From positions 3,720,001 to 3,784,000 of the forward strand of contig NZ_CP135052.1 of assembly GCF_029193595.2 (NCBI RefSeq): a stretch of DNA of 64,000 bases, given 5' to 3'. A program made the translations under genes and the position numbers. Origin of the DNA: Providencia hangzhouensis (lineage in GTDB: Bacteria > Pseudomonadota > Gammaproteobacteria > Enterobacterales > Enterobacteriaceae). Positions within the stretch are counted from its first letter, which is position 1. Every line of letters starts with the position of its first letter. This document shows positions 22,445-30,906 of the stretch, in pieces. The notes under the pieces were generated by a model that had not been told where the DNA came from, ran no database searches, and worked only from the letters and a program-made list of their open reading frames with translations.

Positions 22445-22915
22445 ATGGATATTCGTAAAATTAAAAAGCTGATCGAGCTGGTCGAAGAGTCTGGCATTTC
22501 TGAACTGGAAATTTCTGAAGGTGAAGAGTCAGTACGTATCAGCCGCGTTTCACCTGCTTCCCAGGTTATGGCTGCACCTCAACAATATTACTCAGCACCG
22601 GTTGCACAACAACCTGCTTTGGCTAATGCGGTTGCACCATCTGAAGCTATGGTAGCGCCAGCTGCACCTGCTGCGGTTGCTGGTCACCAGGTTCGCTCAC
22701 CAATGGTCGGTACTTTCTACCGCGCGCCAAGCCCAGAAGCGAAACCATTCGTTGAGATTGGTCAAACGGTCAGCGTTGGTGACCCACTTTGCATCGTTGA
22801 AGCGATGAAAATGATGAACCAAATCGAAGCAGATAAAGCAGGCGTTGTTAAAGCCATTCTGTTGCAAAACGGTGATGCAGTAGAATTTGACGAGCCATTA
22901 GTTGTCATCGAATAA
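22445..22915 (+). CDS. accB: Biotin carboxyl carrier protein of acetyl-CoA carboxylase
   Basis: AccB carries the biotin that shuttles CO2 between AccC and AccAD in the first committed step of fatty-acid synthesis. The 156 residues match E. coli. An Ala/Pro-rich linker spans about residues 40-77. The biotinyl domain has [15 protein letters not shown], with Lys as the biotin site. It is followed by accC after 12 nt, the universal accBC operon. Confidence 0.98.
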   Translation: MDIRKIKKLIELVEESGISELEISEGEESVRISRVSPASQVMAAPQQYYSAPVAQQPALANAVAPSEAMVAPAAPAAVAGHQVRSPMVGTFYRAPSPEAKPFVEIGQTVSVGDPLCIVEAMKMMNQIEADKAGVVKAILLQNGDAVEFDEPLVVIE

Positions 22916-22927
22916 CGAGGCGTTTCC

Positions 22928-24274
22928 ATGCTGGAAAAAATTGTTATTGCTAACCGCGGAGAAATCGCATTACGTATTTTGCGTGCCTGTAAAGAACTCG
23001 GCATCAAAACAGTAGCGGTTCACTCTACGGCAGATAGCGATCTAAAACACGTGTTACTGGCTGATGAAACAATTTGTATCGGCCCAGCAGCATCAGCGAA
23101 AAGTTACTTAAATATCCCTGCGATTATCTCCGCAGCGGAAATTTCAGGTGCGCAAGCGATTCACCCAGGATATGGTTTCTTGGCTGAAAACGCAGATTTT
23201 GCAGAACAAGTTGAAAACTCTGGTTTTGTTTTTATCGGTCCAAAAGCTGAAACCATCCGCCTAATGGGTGATAAAGTTTCTGCAATTAACGCGATGAAAA
23301 AAGCCGGTGTACCTTGTGTTCCGGGTTCTGATGGCCCATTAGGGAACGACACTGAAAAAAATAAAGCCATCGCAAAACGTATCGGCTTCCCTGTCATCAT
23401 CAAAGCATCTGGTGGTGGTGGTGGTCGTGGTATGCGTGTCGTACGCAATGAGAAAGATTTAGAATCTTCGATCAACCTGACACGTGCTGAAGCGAAATCC
23501 GCTTTTAATAATGATATGGTTTACATGGAAAAATTCCTTGAAAACCCACGTCATATTGAAATTCAAGTCATGGCTGATGGCCAAGGCCATGCGGTTTACT
23601 TGGCTGAGCGTGACTGTTCAATGCAACGTCGCCACCAAAAAGTGGTTGAAGAAGCACCAGCACCGGGTATTACGCCTGAAATTCGCCGTAATATCGGTGA
23701 GCGCTGTGCTAATGCATGTATTGAAATCGGTTATCGCGGTGCAGGTACCTTCGAATTTTTATTCGAAAACGGTGAGTTCTACTTCATTGAAATGAATACC
23801 CGTATTCAAGTTGAACACCCAGTAACTGAAATGATCACTGGTGTAGACTTAATTAAAGAGCAACTGCGTGTTGCCTCTGGGTTACCATTATCTGTGAAGC
23901 AAGAAGATATCGTGGTGCATGGCCATGCTGTTGAGTGCCGTATCAACGCAGAAGACCCGAATACTTTCATCCCAAGCCCGGGTAAAATCACCCGTTTCCA
24001 CTCACCTGGTGGTTTTGGCGTACGTTGGGAATCTCATATTTACGCAGGCTACACTGTACCTCCGTATTATGACTCAATGATTGGTAAATTAATTACCTAT
24101 GGTGAAACTCGTGAAATCGCTATTTCTCGTATGAAAAATGCGTTAAACGAATTAATCGTCGATGGTATTAAAACCAATATTGAATTGCACCAAATGATTA
24201 TGAACGATGAAAACTTCCAAAAAGGTGGAACTAATATCCACTATTTAGAGAAAAAACTGGGTATTGCTGAATAA
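22928..24274 (+). CDS. accC: Biotin carboxylase subunit of acetyl-CoA carboxylase
   Basis: AccC is the ATP-grasp enzyme that carboxylates biotin on AccB. The 448 residues match E. coli (449). [14 protein letters not shown] is the glycine-rich ATP loop. [26 protein letters not shown] holds the metal- and catalysis-linked Glu, Asn and Arg. It is cotranscribed with accB, and a strong terminator follows. Confidence 0.98.
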   Translation: MLEKIVIANRGEIALRILRACKELGIKTVAVHSTADSDLKHVLLADETICIGPAASAKSYLNIPAIISAAEISGAQAIHPGYGFLAENADFAEQVENSGFVFIGPKAETIRLMGDKVSAINAMKKAGVPCVPGSDGPLGNDTEKNKAIAKRIGFPVIIKASGGGGGRGMRVVRNEKDLESSINLTRAEAKSAFNNDMVYMEKFLENPRHIEIQVMADGQGHAVYLAERDCSMQRRHQKVVEEAPAPGITPEIRRNIGERCANACIEIGYRGAGTFEFLFENGEFYFIEMNTRIQVEHPVTEMITGVDLIKEQLRVASGLPLSVKQEDIVVHGHAVECRINAEDPNTFIPSPGKITRFHSPGGFGVRWESHIYAGYTVPPYYDSMIGKLITYGETREIAISRMKNALNELIVDGIKTNIELHQMIMNDENFQKGGTNIHYLEKKLGIAE

Positions 24275-24308
24275 GTCAGCGATAACCTGTTTAACTTATC
24301 GTCAATCG

Positions 24309-24341
24309 ATACCGTAACGCCCTGCGTTACGGTATTTTTTT
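24309..24341 (+). terminator. Rho-independent terminator after accC
   Basis: ACCGTAACGC and GCGTTACGGT form a 10-bp stem (12 bp with the flanking A-T pairs) around CCT, followed by ATTTTTTTG. It ends the aroQ-accB-accC unit. Confidence 0.93.
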
Positions 24342-24448
24342 GTGTTAAATACGCTTTAGTGCACTTTTCTTCTGGTATTTTTCACACTCAGTCCACAGAT
24401 TATCGTACAATTGCTGATTATTTTTATGGGAATGAAGGGGAATAACGG

Positions 24449-24691
24449 GTGGATAAACGTTTTCTTCAATCAAATAAAGAAGCGCGCTGGTCATTTTATT
24501 TGACTATCGCCTATCTGGTCGGCTGGGTTATTAGTGCCTACCTACCGGACAACACGCTTGGAATTACAGGGCTACCACTGTGGTTTGAATGGTCTTGTCT
24601 CATCTTACCCATCATTTTTATTTTGCTCTGCATTATGATGGTTAAACTGATTTTTAAAGACATCTCTTTGGAGGAGAATGATGCAGATTGA
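24449..24691 (+). CDS. yhdT: YhdT, small inner-membrane protein upstream of panF
   Basis: YhdT-family (DUF997) proteins are short membrane proteins encoded just before panF in enterics; the function is unknown. The start is GTG at 24449, preceded by AAGGGGAA, and gives 80 residues. Two hydrophobic helices are visible (WSFYLTIAYLVGWVISAYL and WSCLILPIIFILLCIMMVKLIF). The 3' end overlaps the panF start, indicating translational coupling and perhaps a role with the transporter. Confidence 0.9.
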   Translation: MDKRFLQSNKEARWSFYLTIAYLVGWVISAYLPDNTLGITGLPLWFEWSCLILPIIFILLCIMMVKLIFKDISLEENDAD

Positions 24692-26141
24692 AGTTCTCCT
24701 GCCTCTCGTCGGCTACCTAGCTCTCGTCTTTTTGCTATCCATTTATGCATATAAAAAACGAACAAAAGGCGAGTTTTTAAATGAATACTTTTTAGGTAAT
24801 CGTTCAATGGGCGGGTTTGTCCTTGCGATGACCATCACAGCAACCTATATCAGTGCGAGTTCTTTTATTGGAGGGCCGGGAGCTGCCTATAAATATGGCC
24901 TAGGTTGGGTGCTATTGGCGATGATCCAACTCCCCGCGATTTGGCTTTCCCTCGGCGTGCTAGGTAAAAAATTTGCTATTTTGGCGCGTCGCTATAATGC
25001 CGTTACACTCAACGATATGCTGTATGCACGCTACCAAAGTCGGTTTTTAGTGTGGTTTGCCAGTGTTAGCCTACTCATTGCCTTTTTTGGCGCGATGACA
25101 GTGCAATTTATTGGTGGTGCGCGCTTATTAGAAACAGCAGCAGGTATTCCATATACTTACGGGTTAATAATTTTTGGGGTATCTATCGCACTCTATACCG
25201 CAATTGGTGGGTTTAGAGCCAGCGTCCTGAATGACGCACTGCAAGGCCTAGTGATGCTTTTAGGTACGGTGATCCTGCTGGTTGCAATTATTTACCATGC
25301 AGGTGGTTTACCCGCAGCCATAGAAAAAATGCATACCATAGACCCAAAATTGGTTTCGCCTGAAGGTGCAGATGACATTTTAAGCGGGCCATTTTTAGCT
25401 TCGTTTTGGGTTTTAGTCTGTTTTGGGGTGATTGGTTTACCTCATACTGCGGTACGTTGTATTTCATATAAAGACAGTAAAGCAGTTCATCGAGGTATTA
25501 TTTTGGGAACCATCGTCATGGCGATACTGATGTTTGGTATGCACTTTGCGGGAGCTCTCGGTCGTGCAATTTTACCTGACCTCACAATCCCAGACCAAGT
25601 GATCCCTACTTTGATGGTACAAGTTCTACCACCATTTGCAGCGGGAATTTTCTTAGCGGCACCGATGGCCGCAATTATGTCAACGATCAACGCACAACTA
25701 CTACAGTCCTCGGCAACCATCGTAAAAGATATCTATCTGAATACCATGCCAACACAAATCAAAAATGAAAAGCGTCTTGCACGGATCTCTAGCTTTTCCA
25801 CTTTGGTCTTAGGTGCATTGCTTTTAGTTGCAGCATGGAACCCGCCTCAGATGATTATCTGGCTGAATTTACTGGCTTTTGGTGGTTTAGAAGCTGTTTT
25901 CTTGTGGCCATTAGTCCTCGGGCTCTACTGGGAAAAAGCCAATGGAACAGGTGCTATCAGTGGTATGGTCATCGGAGGCGTCAGTTATGCCACACTGGCT
26001 AGCTTTAAAATTGAGATCATGGGTTTCCATGCCATCGTTCCCTCACTGGTTTTTAGCCTTGTTGCCTTCCTTCTAGGTAATCTTTTTGGCAGAAATCCAG
26101 TACAATCACCAGCAAACGAACAGGTAACTAGCACTCACTGA
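24681..26141 (+). CDS. panF: Sodium/pantothenate symporter
   Basis: PanF imports pantothenate with sodium (SSS family). The ATG at 24681 (MQIEVLLPLVGYL, 486 residues) is preferred over the ATG three bases earlier because of spacing from GGAGGAG. About thirteen membrane segments are evident. The SSS segments GNRSMGGFVLAMTITATYISASSFIGGPGAAYKYGLGWVLLAM and AAPMAAIMSTINAQLLQSSATIVKD are intact. It overlaps yhdT by 11 nt. Confidence 0.96.
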   Translation: MQIEVLLPLVGYLALVFLLSIYAYKKRTKGEFLNEYFLGNRSMGGFVLAMTITATYISASSFIGGPGAAYKYGLGWVLLAMIQLPAIWLSLGVLGKKFAILARRYNAVTLNDMLYARYQSRFLVWFASVSLLIAFFGAMTVQFIGGARLLETAAGIPYTYGLIIFGVSIALYTAIGGFRASVLNDALQGLVMLLGTVILLVAIIYHAGGLPAAIEKMHTIDPKLVSPEGADDILSGPFLASFWVLVCFGVIGLPHTAVRCISYKDSKAVHRGIILGTIVMAILMFGMHFAGALGRAILPDLTIPDQVIPTLMVQVLPPFAAGIFLAAPMAAIMSTINAQLLQSSATIVKDIYLNTMPTQIKNEKRLARISSFSTLVLGALLLVAAWNPPQMIIWLNLLAFGGLEAVFLWPLVLGLYWEKANGTGAISGMVIGGVSYATLASFKIEIMGFHAIVPSLVFSLVAFLLGNLFGRNPVQSPANEQVTSTH

Positions 26142-26213
26142 TTCCTATCTACTGATAGGTGAATTTGGCGTTACCTAATGTAAATGAACAAATGCAATGC
26201 TCTAGATAATTCG

Positions 26214-26316
26214 CGTCATAGATAGGCGGCAAACGAGCTAATCCCTAGGAGCATACACCAATATGTGACTAGGGTTAGTGAGCGCAGCCAACAACGCCAT
26301 GGCGTGAAGAATGACG
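26214..26316 (+). repeat. Structured intergenic repeat, copy A (upstream of prmA)
   Basis: The element is about 103 bp and begins CGTCAT and ends ATGACG (inverted ends). It shares AGGCGGCAAA, AGCATACAC, AGCCAACAACGCCA and GAAGnATGACGAA with copies at 53801 and 53911. A central hairpin pairs CCCTAG with CTAGGG and GCATA with TATGT. It lies 24 bases before the prmA ATG, so it may be in the prmA leader. Confidence 0.7.
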
Positions 26317-26339
26317 AACATTTTAGAAGAGAAAAAACA

Positions 26340-27224
26340 ATGCCTTGGATACAAATCAAAATAAACTCAACCGCAAAAGATGCCGAAGCCCTTGGCGATG
26401 AGTTAATCGAAAGCGGTGCTGTGTCTGTCACCTTTCAAGACAGTCACGATACTCCTGTTTTTGAGCCGCTTCCGGGGGAAACGCGTCTTTGGGGTGACAC
26501 CGATGTTATTGGTCTATATGACGCAGAAACCGACATGAAACTTGTCGTTGCTCAACTAGAAAATAGTCCTCTATTGAGTGCAGGTTTTATCCATAAAATC
26601 GAACAATTAGAAGACAAAGATTGGGAAAGAGAATGGATGGATAACTTTCATCCGATGCGCTTTGGGGAACGCTTGTGGATCTGCCCAAGTTGGCGCGATG
26701 TGCCCGATCCAACGGCAGTCAACGTAATGTTAGATCCTGGCCTCGCTTTTGGTACTGGCACGCATCCAACCACCTCATTGTGCCTCCAATGGTTAGATGG
26801 CCTTGATCTAGAAGGTAAAACAGTGATCGATTTTGGTTGCGGATCTGGGATTTTAGCGATCGCCGCATTAAAATTAGGTGCCGCTCATGCGATCGGGATC
26901 GACATCGACCCTCAAGCTATCACTGCAAGCCGCGATAATGCGCAACGTAACGGTGTTTCAGAGCGTTTATCTCTATACCTACCAAAAGACCAGCCTAATG
27001 ACTTACAAGCTGATGTCGTGGTTGCTAACATCCTTGCTGGCCCATTGCGTGAGCTCGCCCCGATGATTAGCGTGCTACCCCGCCCAGGTGGGTTATTAGG
27101 TCTTTCTGGCGTGCTCGCCACTCAAGCAGAAGGAGTGGCTGACGCTTATCGTTCAACTTTTGAAATCGACCCTGTTGCTGAAAAAGAAGAATGGTGCAGG
27201 ATTACGGGTGTCAAGCATTTTTAA
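26340..27224 (+). CDS. prmA: Ribosomal protein L11 methyltransferase
   Basis: PrmA trimethylates ribosomal protein L11. The ATG at 26340 gives 294 residues (E. coli 293) beginning [10 protein letters not shown]; the open frame extends upstream through the intergenic repeat but that part is not in the family. The linker [21 protein letters not shown] and the AdoMet motif [20 protein letters not shown] are intact. The panF-prmA-dusB-fis order is enteric. Confidence 0.96.
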   Translation: MPWIQIKINSTAKDAEALGDELIESGAVSVTFQDSHDTPVFEPLPGETRLWGDTDVIGLYDAETDMKLVVAQLENSPLLSAGFIHKIEQLEDKDWEREWMDNFHPMRFGERLWICPSWRDVPDPTAVNVMLDPGLAFGTGTHPTTSLCLQWLDGLDLEGKTVIDFGCGSGILAIAALKLGAAHAIGIDIDPQAITASRDNAQRNGVSERLSLYLPKDQPNDLQADVVVANILAGPLRELAPMISVLPRPGGLLGLSGVLATQAEGVADAYRSTFEIDPVAEKEEWCRITGVKHF

Positions 27225-27474
27225 TGAGTTTTTTTATTAAAATTAGAGAATAATTTCTTTGAAAACAACGCCAGAATAGATTATCTTATAGCTCAAATAT
27301 TGCTCAATAGCTGGCGATAATCTGTTCTGCACGAGATTTGAACAGCACAACAGTTATTTTAATAAATCGTTATAATACCTACTTAACTATTTGTTAAATA
27401 TAACTAATTTTATAATTGCAAAGATGCAAGATAAAAAAATTAGTGATAAATAACCGTTTGCTCAAAGTTTGTCC

Positions 27475-27503
27475 TTTCATATCTCGTAAAAAATGCGTAA
27501 TAT
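27475..27503 (+). promoter_or_regulatory. Probable dusB-fis promoter
   Basis: TTTCAT and TAATAT are separated by 17 bp and followed by a GC-rich discriminator ACGCGCC. A poor -35 with a GC-rich discriminator is the known style of the growth-rate-controlled, ppGpp-sensitive fis promoter. The gene-free interval 27225-27541 upstream is AT-rich, as expected for Fis and CRP sites, but I mark no individual sites. Confidence 0.6.
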
Positions 27504-27541
27504 ACGCGCCCTTGCAGTCACAGTATGGCCCCCATTTAGTT

Positions 27542-28525
27542 ATGCGAATCGGACAATATCAGTTGAGAAACTGTCTTATTGCTGCCCCCATGGCAGGCAT
27601 TACAGATAAACCGTTTAGGTCGCTCTGTTATGACATGGGTGCTGGGATGACAGTATCAGAGATGCTTTCTTCTAATCCTCAAGTTTGGAAGACCGACAAA
27701 TCTAGACTCAGAATGGTTCATCGCGATGAACTTGGGGTTCGTTCCGTGCAAATAGCTGGCAATGATCCCGATGAAATGGCTGCCGCGGCTCAAATCAACG
27801 TTGAGAGTGGCGCTCAAATCATCGATATCAACATGGGCTGTCCAGCTAAAAAAGTGAATCGTAAGCTTGCAGGCTCTGCACTACTACGCTATCCAGACAT
27901 CGTTAAATCGATTCTTGAAGGTGTCGTCAAAGCAGTGGATGTGCCTGTCACCCTTAAGATCCGCACAGGCTGGTCACCTGAAGAGCGAAACTGCATAGAG
28001 ATTGCCAAATTGGCCGAAGATTGCGGCATTCAAGCTCTCACTATTCATGGCAGAACTAGAGCCTGTCTGTTTAATGGGGAAGCTGAATATGACAATATTC
28101 GGGCAGTTAAGCAGACTGTTACCATTCCGGTTATTGCCAATGGCGACATTACTGACCCGCTAAAAGCCAGAGCTGTTTTAGACTACACAGGGGCGGATGC
28201 CTTGATGGTAGGCAGAGCGGCTCAGGGAAGACCCTGGATCTTCCGGGAAATCCAGCATTATCTGGACACAGGTGAAATATTGCCACCAATGCCAATGGCA
28301 GAGGTCAAGCGTATTATGCTAGCGCATGTACAGGAATTGCACGACTTTTACGGTCAAGGCAAAGGAGCCCGTATAGCGCGCAAACATGTTTCTTGGTACT
28401 TAAAAGAACATGCACCTGATGACCAGTTTCGGCGCTCATTCAACACCATTGAGGATGCCAGCGAACAGCTGGAGGTGTTGGAGGCATTTTTTGAAAATTT
28501 TTGCGTAAATAAAGATAAGAGCTGA
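27542..28525 (+). CDS. dusB: tRNA-dihydrouridine synthase B
   Basis: DusB is an FMN enzyme that reduces U17 in tRNA. The ATG at 27542 ([10 protein letters not shown]) gives 327 residues (E. coli 321). An in-frame TTG further upstream would include the promoter and is rejected. [12 protein letters not shown], the catalytic cysteine in [35 protein letters not shown] and VIANGDITD are present. It is cotranscribed with fis, 7 nt away. Confidence 0.97.
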   Translation: MRIGQYQLRNCLIAAPMAGITDKPFRSLCYDMGAGMTVSEMLSSNPQVWKTDKSRLRMVHRDELGVRSVQIAGNDPDEMAAAAQINVESGAQIIDINMGCPAKKVNRKLAGSALLRYPDIVKSILEGVVKAVDVPVTLKIRTGWSPEERNCIEIAKLAEDCGIQALTIHGRTRACLFNGEAEYDNIRAVKQTVTIPVIANGDITDPLKARAVLDYTGADALMVGRAAQGRPWIFREIQHYLDTGEILPPMPMAEVKRIMLAHVQELHDFYGQGKGARIARKHVSWYLKEHAPDDQFRRSFNTIEDASEQLEVLEAFFENFCVNKDKS

Positions 28526-28532
28526 CAGAACT

Positions 28533-28829
28533 ATGTTCGAACAACGCGTAAATTCTGACGTACTAACCGTTGCTACTGTAAATTCACAAGATCAAGTAAC
28601 TCAAAAACCGTTACGTGACTCAGTTAAGCAAGCACTGAAGAACTATTTTGCTCAATTAAATAATCAAGATGTTAATGATTTATATGAGCTGGTATTGGCT
28701 GAAGTAGAACAGCCTTTGTTGGACATGGTTATGCAATATACCCGTGGAAACCAGACCCGTGCAGCCCTGATGATGGGTATCAACCGCGGCACTCTGCGTA
28801 AGAAACTGAAAAAATACGGCATGAACTAA
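28533..28829 (+). CDS. fis: Fis nucleoid-associated DNA-binding protein
   Basis: Fis is the growth-phase nucleoid protein that activates rRNA and tRNA promoters and organises recombination synapses. The 98 residues equal E. coli. The C-terminal helix-turn-helix ([26 protein letters not shown]) is essentially the enteric sequence. It is transcribed from the dusB promoter and ends at a strong terminator. Confidence 0.99.
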   Translation: MFEQRVNSDVLTVATVNSQDQVTQKPLRDSVKQALKNYFAQLNNQDVNDLYELVLAEVEQPLLDMVMQYTRGNQTRAALMMGINRGTLRKKLKKYGMN

Positions 28830-28858
28830 TCCTAGTCGGTTAATGCAGTGTTTTTGTG

Positions 28859-28889
28859 AGCCCTCACTGTGATGCAGTGAGGGCTTTTT
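28859..28889 (+). terminator. Rho-independent terminator after fis
   Basis: AGCCCTCACTG and CAGTGAGGGCT form an 11-bp stem around a 5-nt loop, followed by TTTTA. It separates fis from the convergent chemoreceptor gene. Confidence 0.92.
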
Positions 28890-28907
28890 ATTTGCAAAAA
28901 TAATGTG

Positions 28908-30464
28908 CTAGACCGTTTGTATGGATAAATTGAACTGCTGAACCGCTTGTTGTAATTCTTGCGTTTGCCCCGCTAATGAACTAGCTGCAGTTGCCACTTG
29001 TTCAACTAAAGAGGCATTTTGCTGTGTAACGCCGTCCATCTGTGTAATCGCGACTCCAACTTGGGCTATTCCTTTGCTCTGCTCTTCTGAAGCCACTGTG
29101 ATTTGCTCCATAATTGCTGTTACCTCATTAATTCCCTGTAAGATATTCTCCATCGTTTTTCCCATTTCATTCACCAAACCCGTTCCTTTCTGAACGCAAG
29201 CTCCTGAATCGGCAATTAGTCGTTCAATTTCCATCGCGGCTTCCGCACTGTGGCTCGCTAACTTGCGCACTTCCGCAGCGACTACCATAAAACCGCGTCC
29301 ATGCACACCAGCACGAGCCGCTTCGATAGACGCATTGAGCGCTAAGATATTCGTTTGAAAACTAATATCGTTAATCATGTTGATAATATCTGCTATTTTT
29401 TGTGAGCTTTGGGAGATTTCAGTCATGGTCACGACAACAGAATCAACAATGCTATTCCCTTTATTAGCGACCACGAACGCTTCGCCTACTAATTGATTAG
29501 CTTGGTGTGTGTTTTCCATATTCAGTTGAACTGCAGCGGTAATTTCCTCCATACTCGCAGCCGTCTCTTCTAAAGCGGCGGCCTGCTCTTCTGTTCGAGA
29601 TGAAAGATCGCTATTACCGTTTGAAATCTCACTTGCCCCCAGATAAATATTTTCACTTCCTTGTCGGATTGTATTGACCGATTCACTTAAATCTTTTCTC
29701 ATCCCTTCAAGTATTGGAAATAATTTTCCTACACAGCTATTTCCGAACGGCTGTACAGGATGGCTTAAATCCCCTTTCGCAATTTGAGTAAAATGTTGCC
29801 TCAGTAGCCCTAATGGTTTTTGCATCATCTCTGCCATATAGCGATCCGTAAAAATGAGCATGAAGATCCCTAATATAGCTGTAACGATCATGACCACTTG
29901 TGTAATATCTATCACGCTATCGACATTCTGCCGAGTATGGCTGATCAATTCATCAGCCGTCTGATTAAATTGCTGAATTGAAGCGCCAAAAGCTCGGCTT
30001 AATGCAGGTGTTACATTATGGGCATGCGCTAAATATTTGTCCGAATCGTTGTCCATACTCAATGCGAGTTGAGGCGTGACGCCATCATCTAGCAGTGATT
30101 GCCAATTATTGATCACCAAATCTGATACTTCAGGATCCATCGGTCCAGGAGAAATCGACTTCATTTGCTCTAAATATTTCCCCATATTGGACATCGCTTC
30201 TTTTACAGGGGCATAATCCACATCTTTCCCTTGGCTTTTACTTTCCATGACTCGAGTTAGTCGTGTGACAAAACGAAAATACTGATCATTTCCTTGACTA
30301 AGGACGGTCATTTGTTGCACCAATTGCCTATCAATATCATTTCCATCAGCAATGCGTGATAATGACCAACCACTGTATACATTCGTTCCCCCCAAGATCA
30401 GGCACAAGATACTTAATAATACGAAGACCACAGTGCGGATTGAGTAATTTCGAAGTTTCTGCAT
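28908..30464 (-). CDS. Methyl-accepting chemotaxis protein
   Basis: This is a transmembrane chemoreceptor of 518 residues from the ATG at 30464; the open frame continues upstream through the promoter and is not coding there. TM1 lies at about residues 11-32. A four-helix-type periplasmic domain follows to about 185. TM2 is at about 186-208, then HAMP and the cytoplasmic signalling hairpin with FQTNILALNASIEAARAG at the tip. The tip reads VRKLA where VRNLA is usual. There is no NWETF-type CheR tether at the C-terminus. The ligand is unknown. A FliA-type promoter lies upstream. Confidence 0.95.
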   Translation of the reverse strand: MQKLRNYSIRTVVFVLLSILCLILGGTNVYSGWSLSRIADGNDIDRQLVQQMTVLSQGNDQYFRFVTRLTRVMESKSQGKDVDYAPVKEAMSNMGKYLEQMKSISPGPMDPEVSDLVINNWQSLLDDGVTPQLALSMDNDSDKYLAHAHNVTPALSRAFGASIQQFNQTADELISHTRQNVDSVIDITQVVMIVTAILGIFMLIFTDRYMAEMMQKPLGLLRQHFTQIAKGDLSHPVQPFGNSCVGKLFPILEGMRKDLSESVNTIRQGSENIYLGASEISNGNSDLSSRTEEQAAALEETAASMEEITAAVQLNMENTHQANQLVGEAFVVANKGNSIVDSVVVTMTEISQSSQKIADIINMINDISFQTNILALNASIEAARAGVHGRGFMVVAAEVRKLASHSAEAAMEIERLIADSGACVQKGTGLVNEMGKTMENILQGINEVTAIMEQITVASEEQSKGIAQVGVAITQMDGVTQQNASLVEQVATAASSLAGQTQELQQAVQQFNLSIQTV

Positions 30465-30505
30465 AGAATTTCTCTTTCGCTGGGATAAAATAAGGATATT
30501 TAACT

Positions 30506-30532
30506 TTATCGGCACTATAGAGAAATATTTTA
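30506..30532 (-). promoter_or_regulatory. Sigma-28 (FliA) promoter of the chemoreceptor gene
   Basis: On the minus strand TAAAATAT, 11 bp and GCCGATAA match the FliA consensus (TAAAGTTT-N11-GCCGATAA), with a perfect -10. It lies 42 nt upstream of the chemoreceptor ATG, so the gene should be co-regulated with flagella. Confidence 0.8.
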
Positions 30533-30860
30533 ACCACTGTATTTGGTTGATTTTTACCCAAAATAAGTAAAAGCACTTATATTTCAAAAGGGTTACTATT
30601 TGATTTTGGAAATCAAAGAATAATAAAAATTTGAGATTAATATGAGGAATTTGAAGTAGATCGCTAAATGCAAACATCCAACCTGGGTAAATGAACCATC
30701 CTTATCGCTATTATCACACCTAACCTAGCGCAAAAATTGCTACCCACTCAATTAGACACTCCGCTAAGTCAACAGCTTATTTTCACTTAAATCAAATAAT
30801 TAGCTACAGAATAAATTTGTTTAAATTAATTGATCTTGAAACTAACAATAATATAATAAG

Positions 30861-30886
30861 ATTGATTATCATTTGCATTATCATTA
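30861..30886. promoter_or_regulatory. Probable Fur box upstream of the TonB receptor
   Basis: The site contains ATTGATTATCATTTGCATTATC followed by ATT. Two ATTATCATT-type hexamer arrays in tandem resemble the Fur consensus GATAATGATAATCATTATC. It lies 20-45 nt before the receptor ATG, where repression by iron-loaded Fur would block transcription. Nothing else is evident in the rest of the 30533-30860 interval. Confidence 0.65.
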
Positions 30887-30906
30887 CAAAAGGCAAGCCT
30901 ACTCCA

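Noticed and set aside
26265..26339. N-terminal extension of PrmA
   Set aside because: These codons fall within the intergenic repeat and are not part of the family; the ATG at 26340 matches E. coli.
27416..27541. N-terminal extension of DusB from an upstream TTG
   Set aside because: It would run through the dusB-fis promoter, and [10 protein letters not shown] at 27542 is the conserved start.
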